From contig NZ_AZES01000029.1 in assembly GCF_001434985.1 (NCBI RefSeq), forward strand, positions 1 through 64,000: a stretch of 64,000 nucleotides of DNA. The letters are read 5' to 3'. A program made the translations under genes and the position numbers. The notes beneath the pieces were generated by a model. It saw only the letters and a program-made list of their open reading frames with translations. It was not told the origin of the DNA and made no database searches. The stretch is from Companilactobacillus paralimentarius DSM 13238 = JCM 10415 (GTDB lineage Bacteria > Bacillota > Bacilli > Lactobacillales > Lactobacillaceae). Positions 35,114 through 45,315 of this stretch are shown here, piece by piece (within the stretch, counting starts at the first letter, position 1; every line of letters starts with the position of its first letter).

Positions 35114-36397
35114 TTATTTTCTTCGACGACCAGTGGCTGGATATCCTAATTCTTCACGATACTTTGCTACAGTTCTACGGGCAATCTTTAGGTTGTCCTC
35201 TATTAATAAGTTAGAAATTTTTTGATCGCTCAAAGGTTTCTTCTTGTCTTCATTATCTAAAATGTCTTTAATTTTTGCCTTAACTTGATCGACGGATTTA
35301 TCATCTTCACCTACATTTACTTTGCTTCTACGTGAGAAGAATTTCTTCAATTCGAAAATCCCAAAATCGGTTTGAATATATTTTCCGTTGATAGTTCTAC
35401 TTACAGTTGATTCACTCAATTGTAATTTTTGAGCAACATCCCTTATCAAAAGTGGCTCTAGCGCATTAGTCTCTTGCATAAAGAACTTATACTGTGCTTT
35501 CACAATACATTTACCAATAATGGAAATTGTCTCAATTCGGCGTTGCAAATTATAACTCAATGACTTGTATTGATTATATTTTTCATAAATATATTTTTTA
35601 ACATCTTCATCAGTAGATTGTGCCAGACGATCATAAGTCTCCTCAGCAAAAACAATCTGTGGTTGACCATATTTAGTCACTGATAAAGTTAATTTATCTT
35701 TATTTTTCTTAATTCTCAACTCAGGAACAACATATTGTTCATTTTGAGAAGTATATCTTTGACCCGGATTAGCCGTCAATGATTGAATAAAATCAACGTT
35801 TCTTTGTAATTCTTCATTTGACAACTTTAATTTACGTTTTAATTGTTTCCACTCATGTTTAGCCAACATTTCAAAATTATCACTCAACATCGACATGACA
35901 GCAGGATTAGCATTATCCGCCTCAGCTTGCAAATACAAACATTCCTGCAAATTTCTAGCACCAATCCCAGGAGGATCAAGTTGATGCAGAAGTGTTTTAG
36001 CATCTAGCAACATAATCGGCGTAATATCTTTAAGTTCAGCCATAATTTCCTTATCTGACATTGTTAAATAACCATTAGGATCCAATTGTTCAATTAAATA
36101 AACAACTAAATCACGTAATGGTGTCTTACGCATTGTTAGTTGGACTTGATCCAAAAGATACTCAAATAACGACTGTTGATCATCTTTTATTTGATAAGAA
36201 GCTTGATTATTATTTTCAACAAAAGGCATATCCAAATCAACATGTACGTCAAAAAGTGGATTTTCCAAACTCTGCTCGTTTAAATATTCAGCTAATTCGA
36301 TAGCGTCTGATTGTAATACTAAAATTGACTGTCTCATTCCCTGAGTTAGAGACAAACCTTGAACCTGCTTTTGGTTCAAATTCTGCTTTAGTTCCAT
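35114..36397 (-). CDS. rpoN: RNA polymerase sigma-54 factor
   Basis: 427 residues. The ATG at 36397 has SD AAGGAG at a 10-nt spacing; the GTG at 36406 is too close to that SD. Region I is Gln/Leu-rich (LKQNLNQKQVQGLSLTQGMRQSI), a core-binding domain follows, then a helix-turn-helix, and the RpoN box ARRTVAKYREELGYP at the C-terminus. It directs transcription from -24/-12 promoters and needs an AAA+ activator such as LevR or CelR. No such activator is in the window. In lactobacilli it mostly serves mannose- or cellobiose-class PTS operons (family knowledge). Confidence 0.95.
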   Translation of the reverse strand: MELKQNLNQKQVQGLSLTQGMRQSILVLQSDAIELAEYLNEQSLENPLFDVHVDLDMPFVENNNQASYQIKDDQQSLFEYLLDQVQLTMRKTPLRDLVVYLIEQLDPNGYLTMSDKEIMAELKDITPIMLLDAKTLLHQLDPPGIGARNLQECLYLQAEADNANPAVMSMLSDNFEMLAKHEWKQLKRKLKLSNEELQRNVDFIQSLTANPGQRYTSQNEQYVVPELRIKKNKDKLTLSVTKYGQPQIVFAEETYDRLAQSTDEDVKKYIYEKYNQYKSLSYNLQRRIETISIIGKCIVKAQYKFFMQETNALEPLLIRDVAQKLQLSESTVSRTINGKYIQTDFGIFELKKFFSRRSKVNVGEDDKSVDQVKAKIKDILDNEDKKKPLSDQKISNLLIEDNLKIARRTVAKYREELGYPATGRRRK

Positions 36398-36516
36398 TAA
36401 GTTCACGCTCCTTCCGTTATTTTATTCAAAAATTATTAGAATACTTTTTTAGTCAAATATAATAACTAATATAATGATAGCGCTTTTTTAGATATTTGTA
36501 TTTACTCAAATCAACT

Positions 36517-37107
36517 TTATTTTTCCGATTGGCGATTTAAATCAATAAATGAACTTAAACCACTAGTATTCAAACGAATCAACCGATTTCTAAACTCATT
36601 TCTATCCAACTGTACCAACCCACTATTGTATAAACGAAATATCATCAAAGTATTACGAATAAAAAAACTAGCACAAATATAAGAGTCTAATTGAGAAGTC
36701 CCATATTGTTCTTGAATTGCTTGAGCAAACCCTTCAGCAACTTTAGCCTCAACCTTCCTAGACAAAAAACTATAATCCATTGACGTCATCATAAAAGTAT
36801 AGAATTCACGCGATTGTTGAAAAAAATCAAATACTCTATCAAAGATATAACCAGGTTTAGCAAGGCTTTCCTTTAATGGTTGCCCAGTAATTAATGTTAG
36901 TAATTTATCCGCAATTTCGTCTACAACAGTATTAGAAAAATCGTCAATGGAATCGTAATGTAGATAAAATGTCTTACGATTGATCCCGGCAGTTTCTGTT
37001 AATTTTTTAACTGTGATATTGCGATAACTAGTATTCCTGGCGATTTCCCTAAAAGCAGTCTGTAAAACCTGATTAGTTTTCTGTACTCTACGATCAATTT
37101 TAACCAT
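36517..37107 (-). CDS. TetR-family regulator of the YhgE-type gene
   Basis: 196 residues. The N-terminal TetR helix-turn-helix (about 10-60: ITVKKLTETAGINRKTFYLHYDSIDDF) is followed by an all-helical ligand domain. It is divergent from the YhgE/Pip-type gene, and a perfect inverted repeat lies in the shared promoter. It probably represses that gene and itself. SD AAGGAG precedes the ATG. Confidence 0.9.
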   Translation of the reverse strand: MVKIDRRVQKTNQVLQTAFREIARNTSYRNITVKKLTETAGINRKTFYLHYDSIDDFSNTVVDEIADKLLTLITGQPLKESLAKPGYIFDRVFDFFQQSREFYTFMMTSMDYSFLSRKVEAKVAEGFAQAIQEQYGTSQLDSYICASFFIRNTLMIFRLYNSGLVQLDRNEFRNRLIRLNTSGLSSFIDLNRQSEK

Positions 37108-37128
37108 TTAATTTCTCCTTTTTAAGAT

Positions 37129-37147
37129 AATACACACATTGTGTATT
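37129..37147. promoter_or_regulatory. TetR-type operator
   Basis: AATACACA-CAT-TGTGTATT, a perfect 8-bp inverted repeat with a 3-bp centre in the 140-bp divergent region between the TetR-type and YhgE-type genes. Likely operator. Confidence 0.7.
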
Positions 37148-37247
37148 TATGTTGTGGAAATGATATATGTATATGTTTATTATTTAAGCCACAGTTGAGT
37201 ATTAATTCATGCCAACTATAACATATTTTCTAAAAGAGGTAAGTCAA

Positions 37248-39800
37248 ATGATTAAAGAGGAATGGAAATATCTGCTAAAACACAAGTTAATGATTATCGT
37301 CTTTGCGGTTATGATCTTTATCCCATCCATCTACTCCGTTACTTTTCTTAAGTCCATGTGGGACCCATATGGACAATTAAAAAATTTACCAGTTGCTGTC
37401 GTCAACAACGATAAATCTGTAAATTATCAAGGTACAGAACTAAAAGTTGGAAAAGACCTTACTAAAAAGCTCAAAAATTCTAAAAATATGGATTTTCATA
37501 TACTTGATTCAAAACAACAAGCACAGAAAGGCTTAAGTGATGGCAAATACTACATGGTCATTACCATCCCTAAAAATTTTTCTCAAAACGCTACTACATT
37601 ATTAAATAAAAAACCTAAAAAAATGGTATTACACTATGAAACTAGTGCCGGACACAATTTCACAGCTTCCAAAATGACCACTTCGGCCGCCCAACAAGCT
37701 GCTCAAGGTGTCTCTGAACAAGTGACTAAAACCTATTCAAAGACAATGTTTCAAGCTCTCAAGCAGGTTTCTCAGGGTATGGATAAAGCCGCCAAAGGAA
37801 GCCAGAAGTTATCAACCGGTGGACAAAAATTAGAGAATGCCAACTCTGAACTCACAAATGGTCTTAATACTTTAGCTACTAGTTCTTTAACATTCAGTGA
37901 TGGATCCAACGCTCTCAAACAAGGCTTAAATCAATATATTTCTGGAGTTAATCAAGTCGCATCAGGGAGTCAGACCTTATCTAATGGTATACATCAGTTG
38001 AACGATAAATCCTCAACTTTAACCAATGGTGTTAATCGGTTAGCAACTGGTAGCAGTGCTTTAACATCAGGCTTGCAGAATTATACCAACGGCGTAACTA
38101 GTTTGAATACTGCTAGCAATAGTTTGCATTCTGGTTCACAGGCCCTAAATAGCGGAACAAATACTTTGACTACAAGCTCTCAAACTTTGAATTCAGGATT
38201 AAACCAATTACACTCAGCCAGCCAAGAGTTAACAGATAACTTACAAAAAGTCAGCGACAATCTGGATAGCACTACTCAAGTTGAAGGCTCAATTAAAAAT
38301 CTCAAAGCCCAACTGGCCAACAATAATAGTCAACAGGCCAGTGCTATTAAGAACGATCTAACTTCTTTACAAGAAGCCATCAAAACTCAAACTGACTCAA
38401 ATAATCAGACAAGCCAAAAAATTTCTCAAATAGCCGATCAACAGGGACTTTCTGCCACACAAAAATCCGCTATTCTTGATGCAGTAAATTCTTCAAATAA
38501 TAGTAACTTAAATCAAATTGCTGATACTCTATCCAAAGATTTAACCACCCTTATGACTAGTCAAGAGGATGCCCTATCACAATTAGATAATCTTTCAAAT
38601 AGCAGTAGTGATTTATCAACCATCATCGCCCAATTAACAGCTGGTTCTCAACAACTTACAACACAGTTGCAAAATGCCTCATCTGGAATGACTCAGTTAA
38701 GCAATGGTATCAGCGAATTAAATACTAACACCGCTCAATTAACACATGGTACTGAACAATTGAATGCCGGTATCAGTCAACTAGCAGACAATAGTTCTAC
38801 TTTAAATACTGGTGCTTCCAGCCTTAATAACGGTATTGATGAACTAAATGGGCAAATGCCAACTTTGAAATCAGGTGTTAACCAATTAGCAACCGGAGCC
38901 GACTCCCTCAATTCTGGAATCAATCAATTAGTTACTAATGGTTCAACTCTAACTAACGGTGCTACTCAACTAGCTTCAGGTGCACAGCAAATAAATAATG
39001 GTTCTGAAAAATTAGCTGACGGCTCCAGTCAAATGGGCAGTGGCTTACGACAAGTAACTTCGGGTAATAATACTTTAAACAAGGGATTAATCGCCGGAGC
39101 TAAAAAATCCAATATCAAGGCAACTAATTTAACTTATGATCAAGTCGCTAAACCAACTACAACTAAACATAAAGAAAGAGATACCGCTCCAAACAACGGT
39201 ACTGGAATGGCTCCTTATATGTTATCTGTTTCTCTATTCGTTGGTGCTTTAGCTTTCAATTTAATGTTTGATATCTATACACCTAGAAAGTTTCCACGTA
39301 CAGGTGTTAGTTGGTGGGCAAGCAAAGCTACTATAACTGGTGCTTTCGTTCTTCTAGAAGCAATTGCGGTCTTCTTGTTGCTCAGTGCTATCGACGGCTT
39401 AGCTCCAGTTCGTCCTTTTACTACGCTAGTAATGCTTGTTCTAACGGGACTAACTTTTATGTCCATTGTTCATTGGCTCAATCTAGTTCTTGGTAAAGTT
39501 GGTTCATTCCTCAGCATGATTCTCCTAGTCTTCCAACTTGGTGGATCTGCCGGAACTTACCCAATTCAATTATCTAATAAATTCTTCGAGTCAATTCATC
39601 CTTGGTTGCCAATGTCTTACAGCGTTGATGGCTTAAGACAAACATTAATGATTGGTGATTCCGCCACATCCGATATGCTGACACTTTTGGCAATCACCTT
39701 ACTATTTTCACTTCTCAGCATTCTTTTCTTTGTCAGAAGAAGAACTCACATCTCCGAAATTGACTACACTAAAGAAGCTGCTGAACATTCAATTGTTTAA
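37248..39800 (+). CDS. YhgE/Pip-family membrane protein
   Basis: 850 residues from the ATG at 37248 (SD AGAGGT at 7 nt); an upstream start at 37209 has no SD. An N-terminal membrane helix (MIIVFAVMIFIPSIYSVTFL) precedes a large extracellular region (about 30-640) with many imperfect 7-11-residue repeats of the type L-x-x-G-x-x-x-L-x-x-G, a helical coiled-coil pattern. Five or six C-terminal helices resemble an ABC-2 permease. The family includes phage-infection protein Pip and ESX/type VII-like EsaA relatives. Its role is unclear; involvement in export or surface stress is possible. Confidence 0.9.
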   Translation: MIKEEWKYLLKHKLMIIVFAVMIFIPSIYSVTFLKSMWDPYGQLKNLPVAVVNNDKSVNYQGTELKVGKDLTKKLKNSKNMDFHILDSKQQAQKGLSDGKYYMVITIPKNFSQNATTLLNKKPKKMVLHYETSAGHNFTASKMTTSAAQQAAQGVSEQVTKTYSKTMFQALKQVSQGMDKAAKGSQKLSTGGQKLENANSELTNGLNTLATSSLTFSDGSNALKQGLNQYISGVNQVASGSQTLSNGIHQLNDKSSTLTNGVNRLATGSSALTSGLQNYTNGVTSLNTASNSLHSGSQALNSGTNTLTTSSQTLNSGLNQLHSASQELTDNLQKVSDNLDSTTQVEGSIKNLKAQLANNNSQQASAIKNDLTSLQEAIKTQTDSNNQTSQKISQIADQQGLSATQKSAILDAVNSSNNSNLNQIADTLSKDLTTLMTSQEDALSQLDNLSNSSSDLSTIIAQLTAGSQQLTTQLQNASSGMTQLSNGISELNTNTAQLTHGTEQLNAGISQLADNSSTLNTGASSLNNGIDELNGQMPTLKSGVNQLATGADSLNSGINQLVTNGSTLTNGATQLASGAQQINNGSEKLADGSSQMGSGLRQVTSGNNTLNKGLIAGAKKSNIKATNLTYDQVAKPTTTKHKERDTAPNNGTGMAPYMLSVSLFVGALAFNLMFDIYTPRKFPRTGVSWWASKATITGAFVLLEAIAVFLLLSAIDGLAPVRPFTTLVMLVLTGLTFMSIVHWLNLVLGKVGSFLSMILLVFQLGGSAGTYPIQLSNKFFESIHPWLPMSYSVDGLRQTLMIGDSATSDMLTLLAITLLFSLLSILFFVRRRTHISEIDYTKEAAEHSIV

Positions 39801-39812
39801 CTAATTAATAAT

Positions 39813-39870
39813 AAAGTCTTTAAATCAATAGATAAAATGTCTAAAGATTTGAAGACTTTTTTCTTTTTTT
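39813..39870 (+). terminator. Intrinsic terminator after the YhgE-type gene
   Basis: AAAGTCTTTAAATC pairs with GATTTGAAGACTTT around an AT-rich loop, followed by a long T run. The rest of the 39801-40114 gap is promoter region for the adhesin; it holds a GGCGT-A7-G element at 39966-39978 and no gene. Confidence 0.85.
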
Positions 39871-40114
39871 TAATAATTGGTATATATAAAATATGCTATT
39901 TTATCAGTATAAAATAATAAATGGTCTTATTTTTTTACTATTCTAAAAGTACGATTTATACTCTAGGCGTAAAAAAAGAATGTATCTTAATAATTCAATA
40001 CAATGGGTTAAATAAAACCGAAAGGAAGTTGACCTATTGCCCTTTTTTACAATAGTTTAAATGAGTTTGTACAGATCAATAATCTAACATACTCTTTCAC
40101 TGGAGATGTCTAAA

Positions 40115-42283
40115 ATGAAAAAATCACTTCTTTATATAACTTTAATTGGATTGGTTTTAACATTTTTGCTTATCTTTATGCCTAGTGGACAAACAGTAAA
40201 AGCTGCAACAACCTCACAAATCGGTTCAACCTCCACCATAACAACTACGAATCCCTCTACTAGCCAATCTAGTGAGACCTCTTCTGATCCACTCATTACT
40301 CCCAGATTTATTGAAGGTATCAGTGGATTAAATGGTGAAGATGCTAAAGTGACCGATATGAATGGCAATCTTATTGGACCTAACGATGATTTATATACAT
40401 GGTTAAACTTCAATGTACACTACGATTGGAGTATTCCTGACGACGTAAAGATCAACGCTGGCGATACAGCTGATTTTGAACTTCCAAACGGAATAGTAGC
40501 TTCTGGAAATCTATCATTCCCTATCTACGACTCCAATGGTGTAGAAATCGGTACTGGTCCCATCAAAAATGGTGAAAGTACTGGTACTATCACATTCAAC
40601 GACGCATTATCTAATACTACTATCAACCGCAAAGGTACATTAAACCTCATTGCTAAGGGTACTGAAACTGGTAATAGTAACGACGGCGAGAATTGGATGT
40701 TTAATAAAGTTGGTTGGGTTGCTGGCTATGATCCAAATAACGTTCCTGATGAATTAACCTGGAACATTGCTTTTAATCCCAACGAACATAACCTAAAGAA
40801 TGTTGTCATCAAAGATACTCTCGGTCCTAACCAAGAGTACATTCCTGGTTCCTTAACTGCTATTGGTGGTTCTTACCAAAATGGCGGTTTCGTCGGCAAT
40901 GGTCAACAACTATATCCTAATGTAGTCGTTAACGGAAATGTCGTTGAAATTAGCTTCCCTGGTAATGTTACAACAGCTGTTGATATTTACTACAGAGTCA
41001 AAGTTAAACCTAATGCTGATGGCACCAACACTTGGACTAATCACGCTACGATGGGATCAAGTGAAGGCGACTACTCTATTGACTCCAATACATCTTGGGG
41101 TGGTAGTGGTACTGGTAACGGCGAAGAAGTGGGAACAATTAAACTTACTAAAACTGATGCTATCTCTGGAAAAGTTTTGGCCGGTGCTGAATATGAATTA
41201 AAGGATAGCAATGGCAAAGTTCTCATGTCCAACGTTGCAACTGACGAAAATGGTGTTATCTACATTAAAAATTTGAATCTTGGTACATATACCTTAACCG
41301 AAATAAAAGCTCCTGATGGCTATGAATTAAATCCAACTCCTATCACAATTACCTTACCTTCTGATGGTTCATTGGATCTAAACATTTCTGAAACTGACGA
41401 ACCATTCACTGGTAATGTTACATTGACAAAAGTTGATTCAGTCGTTAACAAACTTTTACCAGGCGCCGTATATAATCTATTAGACGCTAACAAAAACGTT
41501 ATTAACATTGATTTGACAACTAATGAAAGTGGTCAAATCAATGTTACCGGCTTACCAGTCGGAACATACTACTTTGTCGAAACAAAGGCCCCAGAAGGCT
41601 ATGAATTAAATGAAGAACCAATCGAATTTACTATCACAAAAAATGAAACAACAGATCTTGAAGCTAAGGACGTTGAGACTCCAACAGAACCCGAGAATCC
41701 TATTAAGCCTCCAATCATTGTCCCTCCCGTTGAACCCGAAGAACCTGAAAATCCTGAAGAACCTGGCACCACTGTTCCTCCTGTTAAACCTGAAGAGCCT
41801 GAAGAACCTGGTACTACTGTTCCTCCCGTTAAACCCGAAGAACCTGAAGAACCCGGTACTACTGTTCCTCCTGTTAAACCCGAAGAACCTGAAGAACCTG
41901 GTACTACTGTTCCTCCTGTTAAACCCGAAGAGCCCGGTACTACCGTTCCTCCTGTTAAACCCGAAGAACCCGAAATCCCTGGTGTTACTGTTCCTCCCGT
42001 TAAACCTGAAATTCCAGGAACCTCCGAACCATCAACAAAACCAGAAAATCCAGGAGCTATCACTCCTACACCCAATCCTGATGAAGCTCTTCCACCAATC
42101 AACACTGACAACGGTGGCAATACTAGTGGAAACACATCTAATGTAACTTCTAACGAATCAGATTCAGCAGCCAGTCAGAAGAAATTCCCTCAAACTGGTA
42201 ATGCTAGTGGTTTGTTTATGGCAGTTATCGGATCATTCTTAGCTTTGTTCTTAATCTTTAAACACTTAATCAAAAATCTATAA
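40115..42283 (+). CDS. Cna-type LPXTG-like surface adhesin
   Basis: 722 residues from the ATG at 40115 (GGAG 11 nt upstream; the ATG at 40106 overlaps this SD). A signal peptide (about 1-32), a Ser/Thr-rich linker, then a collagen-binding/SdrG-like adhesion domain (about 55-330). Two CnaB/SpaA domains follow (about 345-430 and 435-515), with candidate isopeptide Lys in LTKTD and LTKVD and Glu in LTEIKAPDGYEL and FVETKAPEGYEL. A Pro/Glu-rich stalk with 15-residue repeats leads to the variant sorting signal FPQTG, a hydrophobic segment and KHLIKNL. It is anchored by sortase, none of which is in the window. Confidence 0.93.
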   Translation: MKKSLLYITLIGLVLTFLLIFMPSGQTVKAATTSQIGSTSTITTTNPSTSQSSETSSDPLITPRFIEGISGLNGEDAKVTDMNGNLIGPNDDLYTWLNFNVHYDWSIPDDVKINAGDTADFELPNGIVASGNLSFPIYDSNGVEIGTGPIKNGESTGTITFNDALSNTTINRKGTLNLIAKGTETGNSNDGENWMFNKVGWVAGYDPNNVPDELTWNIAFNPNEHNLKNVVIKDTLGPNQEYIPGSLTAIGGSYQNGGFVGNGQQLYPNVVVNGNVVEISFPGNVTTAVDIYYRVKVKPNADGTNTWTNHATMGSSEGDYSIDSNTSWGGSGTGNGEEVGTIKLTKTDAISGKVLAGAEYELKDSNGKVLMSNVATDENGVIYIKNLNLGTYTLTEIKAPDGYELNPTPITITLPSDGSLDLNISETDEPFTGNVTLTKVDSVVNKLLPGAVYNLLDANKNVINIDLTTNESGQINVTGLPVGTYYFVETKAPEGYELNEEPIEFTITKNETTDLEAKDVETPTEPENPIKPPIIVPPVEPEEPENPEEPGTTVPPVKPEEPEEPGTTVPPVKPEEPEEPGTTVPPVKPEEPEEPGTTVPPVKPEEPGTTVPPVKPEEPEIPGVTVPPVKPEIPGTSEPSTKPENPGAITPTPNPDEALPPINTDNGGNTSGNTSNVTSNESDSAASQKKFPQTGNASGLFMAVIGSFLALFLIFKHLIKNL
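41758..41995 (+). repeat. 45-bp tandem repeats encoding the Pro/Glu stalk
   Basis: Unit encoding PEEPEEPGTTVPPVK (15 residues, 45 bp) occurs about four times, followed by a shorter 12-residue variant and a decayed unit (PEEPEIPGVTVPPVK). Nucleotide identity between units is high, with synonymous changes only. The repetition also leaves spuriously open frames on both strands. Confidence 0.9.
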
Positions 42284-42294
42284 CATTTTACACT

Positions 42295-42336
42295 AAAAAG
42301 CATGACTCCAATCATCTGTTGGCGTCATGCTTTTTA
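42295..42336 (+). terminator. Intrinsic terminator after the adhesin
   Basis: AAAAAGCATGAC...GTCATGCTTTTT with an inner CCAA/TTGG stem; strong. Confidence 0.9.
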
Positions 42337-42344
42337 TTACATAC

Positions 42345-42398
42345 AAAACCCCTTAGATACACAGGTTTTTCAATTAAACCTGCACACCTAAGGGGTCA
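42345..42398 (-). terminator. Intrinsic terminator of the citrate cluster
   Basis: On the minus strand ACCCCTTAGGTGTGCAGGTTT pairs imperfectly with AAACCTGTGTATCTAAGGGGT, ending in a short T tract. Positioned just after citG. Confidence 0.75.
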
Positions 42399-42413
42399 TT
42401 TATTCCATATACA

Positions 42414-43226
42414 TTAAATTAAAAATAAAAATATGGTAACTATCAGAAGATCTGCACTTCCACCAAGACTAAGATTGTACTTGTTACAATACTTATTCAT
42501 CTCATCTAAAATTTTCGTACCTTCAGAATTACTACAGCCATCAACATTTAGAATATTCTGAGCATATTTCTGAATTTCTTTTAATGAATTAAGATCACCA
42601 CGTTTTACTACATTAGAATCATACGACTTAGAAACAATGACCATCAAAGTATTCAACAACATACTATTAAGATCACGGTCGGCTTGAGATTTTAGATACG
42701 GTAAAGAGTTATTAAAAACGGTTGGATAACCATTCTCAGCTTCTCCACGAATACCAGTAACTCCATACTTAAGAAACATCTTTTCCCCATTACTTAAGTT
42801 TTTCTTACTATCCAAAGCTTTGAAATCATTTTCAACTAAACCCTGTAGCATCTTTTTTATAGTTAGTTGGATATTATCATAATCGTAACCACACGCTGCC
42901 AACATTATACCCAAAGAGAAGATTGCTCCCTTATGAGTATTAATATTGTCTGTAGCCTTAAACATTGCTTCCTCAGCCCTAACGCCAATAGGACGAATCG
43001 ATTTAAATAGATCACGTAAATCATTACCACGAAAATCAATTCCAGCTTGGGCAAATTCTTCAAAATATGAATGTAACGACACAGCACTATCAATAAAGGT
43101 AAAAACATCCATATCCAAATGTGTTGAGTTATCAGTTGGATCCACTAAACCTGGTTTAGGATGAACATTTACCTCATACAATAAAGCTTTCATTGCAGCA
43201 TCTGCTAAGTATTTACTTGATTTCAT
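42414..43226 (-). CDS. citG: Triphosphoribosyl-dephospho-CoA synthase
   Basis: 270 residues. CitG makes 2'-(5''-triphosphoribosyl)-3'-dephospho-CoA from ATP and dephospho-CoA, the precursor of the citrate lyase prosthetic group. Visible signatures are the N-terminal ALLYEVNVHPKPGLVDPTDNSTHLDMD and GVTGIRGEAENGYPT. Last gene of the leftward operon, overlapping citX by 4 nt. About the usual length; ends a few bases before the terminator. Confidence 0.95.
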   Translation of the reverse strand: MKSSKYLADAAMKALLYEVNVHPKPGLVDPTDNSTHLDMDVFTFIDSAVSLHSYFEEFAQAGIDFRGNDLRDLFKSIRPIGVRAEEAMFKATDNINTHKGAIFSLGIMLAACGYDYDNIQLTIKKMLQGLVENDFKALDSKKNLSNGEKMFLKYGVTGIRGEAENGYPTVFNNSLPYLKSQADRDLNSMLLNTLMVIVSKSYDSNVVKRGDLNSLKEIQKYAQNILNVDGCSNSEGTKILDEMNKYCNKYNLSLGGSADLLIVTIFLFLI

Positions 43227-43762
43227 AGAAGCTCCATATTTTTATTTATTAACTCATTAATATAATTTTGCATTTCCTTAACACTGTGTTTCCGACTACG
43301 AGCACATACCTTGGCAGGTTGATTACACATGATACATTCACGACCTGCTTGATGGAAATCATTTCTACTCAAAGGATGAGGAACTCCCTCATTTTCCGTT
43401 AATACATCAATATCAAACAATCTACCTAAATTATCATTGTCCTCAAATTCAATAGCAGTCTGCTTTGAAGTTTCAGCTGATTCATTAAGAATTAGAAAGG
43501 CCTCTGGACCAGTTGCAACATCCCATATTAATTGATAATCAACTTTTGATTCTTGTAGAAATCGTTTTAAACCATCACAAAAGACTTGTATTAAGTAAGT
43601 ATTATTTTTAATTGGACCAGGTATATTTAATTTAGCATTAATTAATGATTGATTACTCTTCAATTTTTTTAAAAGAACGAGCTGCTCTTTTACGCGCATA
43701 TCTCTACTCTTTAATATTTGGGTTATATCTTGCGATATTCCTTTAGAAAAAATATCAATCAT
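43223..43762 (-). CDS. citX: Citrate lyase holo-[ACP] synthase
   Basis: 179 residues. CitX transfers the phosphoribosyl-dephospho-CoA group onto the Ser of CitD. Motifs: SRDMRVKEQ near the N-terminus and GRECIMCNQPAKVCARSRKHS near the C-terminus. In some bacteria it is fused to CitG; here the two are separate overlapping genes. It follows citF by 11 nt. Confidence 0.94.
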   Translation of the reverse strand: MIDIFSKGISQDITQILKSRDMRVKEQLVLLKKLKSNQSLINAKLNIPGPIKNNTYLIQVFCDGLKRFLQESKVDYQLIWDVATGPEAFLILNESAETSKQTAIEFEDNDNLGRLFDIDVLTENEGVPHPLSRNDFHQAGRECIMCNQPAKVCARSRKHSVKEMQNYINELINKNMELL

Positions 43763-43773
43763 CTTTTTTACTC

Positions 43774-45315
43774 CTAATCTTTAACTTGATAAACAGTGTC
43801 GATCAAACTACCATCTCGATATTCAATCAAAGCAACTGGACGATCAGTGAATTCTAGTTTTTCTGGTTTACCAACAATAGCTTCGGCACGTTTTTGTAAC
43901 TCTTCGATTGTGTAAACTGGAACACCAGGAACATCCTTTAGAGCCTCGATTAAATCTTTTCTTCTAGGATTAATAGCAATACCTACTTCAGTTACTAATA
44001 CATCAATACTATCACCAGGTGTAACGACAGTAGTTACGTCTGGCACAACTGTTGCAATTCTACCACGAACTAATGGTGCTGAAATAATAGTTAATTTAGC
44101 ATTAGCAGCATCTTGATGTCCACCAATAGCACCACGCAATACGCCGTCTGATCCAGTCATAACATTAACATTGAACTTTGTATCAATTTCTAGGGCTGAT
44201 AGGATACAAACACCCAATTGATTTACAGCAGCGCCCTTATTGTAAGGATCAGCATACCATGAAGAATCAATTTCTTGTTGATTTTCATTATTAGCCATAC
44301 TTGCAGCGGCACCCTTATCAAAGTCTTGAACATCAAGAATCTTATTAACTAAACCTTCCTCTAGTAAATCAACTGTTGGCTTAGTAATACCACCTAATGC
44401 AAATGATGCCTTAATATTCTTATCGATCATTGATTCTCTAAGATAACGGCTAACAGCTAGAGCTGCACCACCAGAACCTGTTTGGAAACTAAATCCATTT
44501 TTGAAATATGGAGAATGTGTAATTACTTGATTAACAGTCTTAGCAATCTTCAATTCTTTAGGATCTTTAGTAAATCTTGTAGCACCGGAACCAATCTTTT
44601 CAGGATCTCCGACTTTAGATACCTTAACAACGTAATCAACTTGTGTTTGTTTGACACTTGCAGGGGTATTTGGATAAGGCATGATTGTATCAGTTAATAA
44701 CACTACTTTATCAGCATATTTGGCATCCATGAGTGAATAACCCATTGAACCAAACACAGCATCACCTTTAATAGCATTGGCATTTCCAACTGCATCAGAA
44801 TTAGGAACACCCAAGAAAGCAACATCTATTTTAATATCACCATTTTCAATTGAACGAGCACGGTTACCATGTGAACGAAGAACAACTGGATCTTTCAAAC
44901 CACCATGTGAAATGAAATCTCCTAAACTACCACGCATACCTGATGAAGTTATATGTGTAACAGTTCCGGCTTTAATTGCCTTAATTACCATGTCATTCAT
45001 AACGTTTGTCAATGAACTAGGTGCTAGTGTTAAGTCCTTAAAACCTTCATCAATGATTTCTTGCATAACCATGTTAAAGACAAAGTCACCTTCACGGAAA
45101 TGATGGTGGAAAGAAATTGTCATTCCATCCTTCAATCCAACTTTGGCGATAACATCTGGAATAGAATCAACTAACTTATCATTTCCCTGCGAAACCTTAA
45201 CTTTATGTGCCACATAAGTAGTTTCTGGATCACCAATTTCAGTTGTTTCAAATGGTTTATAATTTTTATCTTTTAAAATTTCATCGGGAATTTCACGATT
45301 TACTTTATTCAACAT
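43774..45315 (-). CDS. citF: Citrate lyase alpha subunit (citrate CoA-transferase)
   Basis: 513 residues from the ATG at 45315 (SD AAGGAAGG), the usual length. It exchanges acetyl-ACP for citryl-ACP in the lyase complex. CoA-transferase family I folds, with [18 protein letters not shown] and [23 protein letters not shown]. It overlaps the end of citE by 11 nt, which suggests translational coupling. Confidence 0.95.
   Translation of the reverse strand: MLNKVNREIPDEILKDKNYKPFETTEIGDPETTYVAHKVKVSQGNDKLVDSIPDVIAKVGLKDGMTISFHHHFREGDFVFNMVMQEIIDEGFKDLTLAPSSLTNVMNDMVIKAIKAGTVTHITSSGMRGSLGDFISHGGLKDPVVLRSHGNRARSIENGDIKIDVAFLGVPNSDAVGNANAIKGDAVFGSMGYSLMDAKYADKVVLLTDTIMPYPNTPASVKQTQVDYVVKVSKVGDPEKIGSGATRFTKDPKELKIAKTVNQVITHSPYFKNGFSFQTGSGGAALAVSRYLRESMIDKNIKASFALGGITKPTVDLLEEGLVNKILDVQDFDKGAAASMANNENQQEIDSSWYADPYNKGAAVNQLGVCILSALEIDTKFNVNVMTGSDGVLRGAIGGHQDAANAKLTIISAPLVRGRIATVVPDVTTVVTPGDSIDVLVTEVGIAINPRRKDLIEALKDVPGVPVYTIEELQKRAEAIVGKPEKLEFTDRPVALIEYRDGSLIDTVYQVKD

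Noticed and set aside
36475-36490. cre-like TGATAGCGCTTTTTTA upstream of rpoN
   Set aside because: Only about 11 of 14 consensus positions match and it lies between the rpoN promoter area and the TetR-type gene end.
41599-42146. Long open frames on both strands over the adhesin stalk
   Set aside because: They result from a 45-bp repeat unit free of stop codons in other frames; no SD or meaningful domain.
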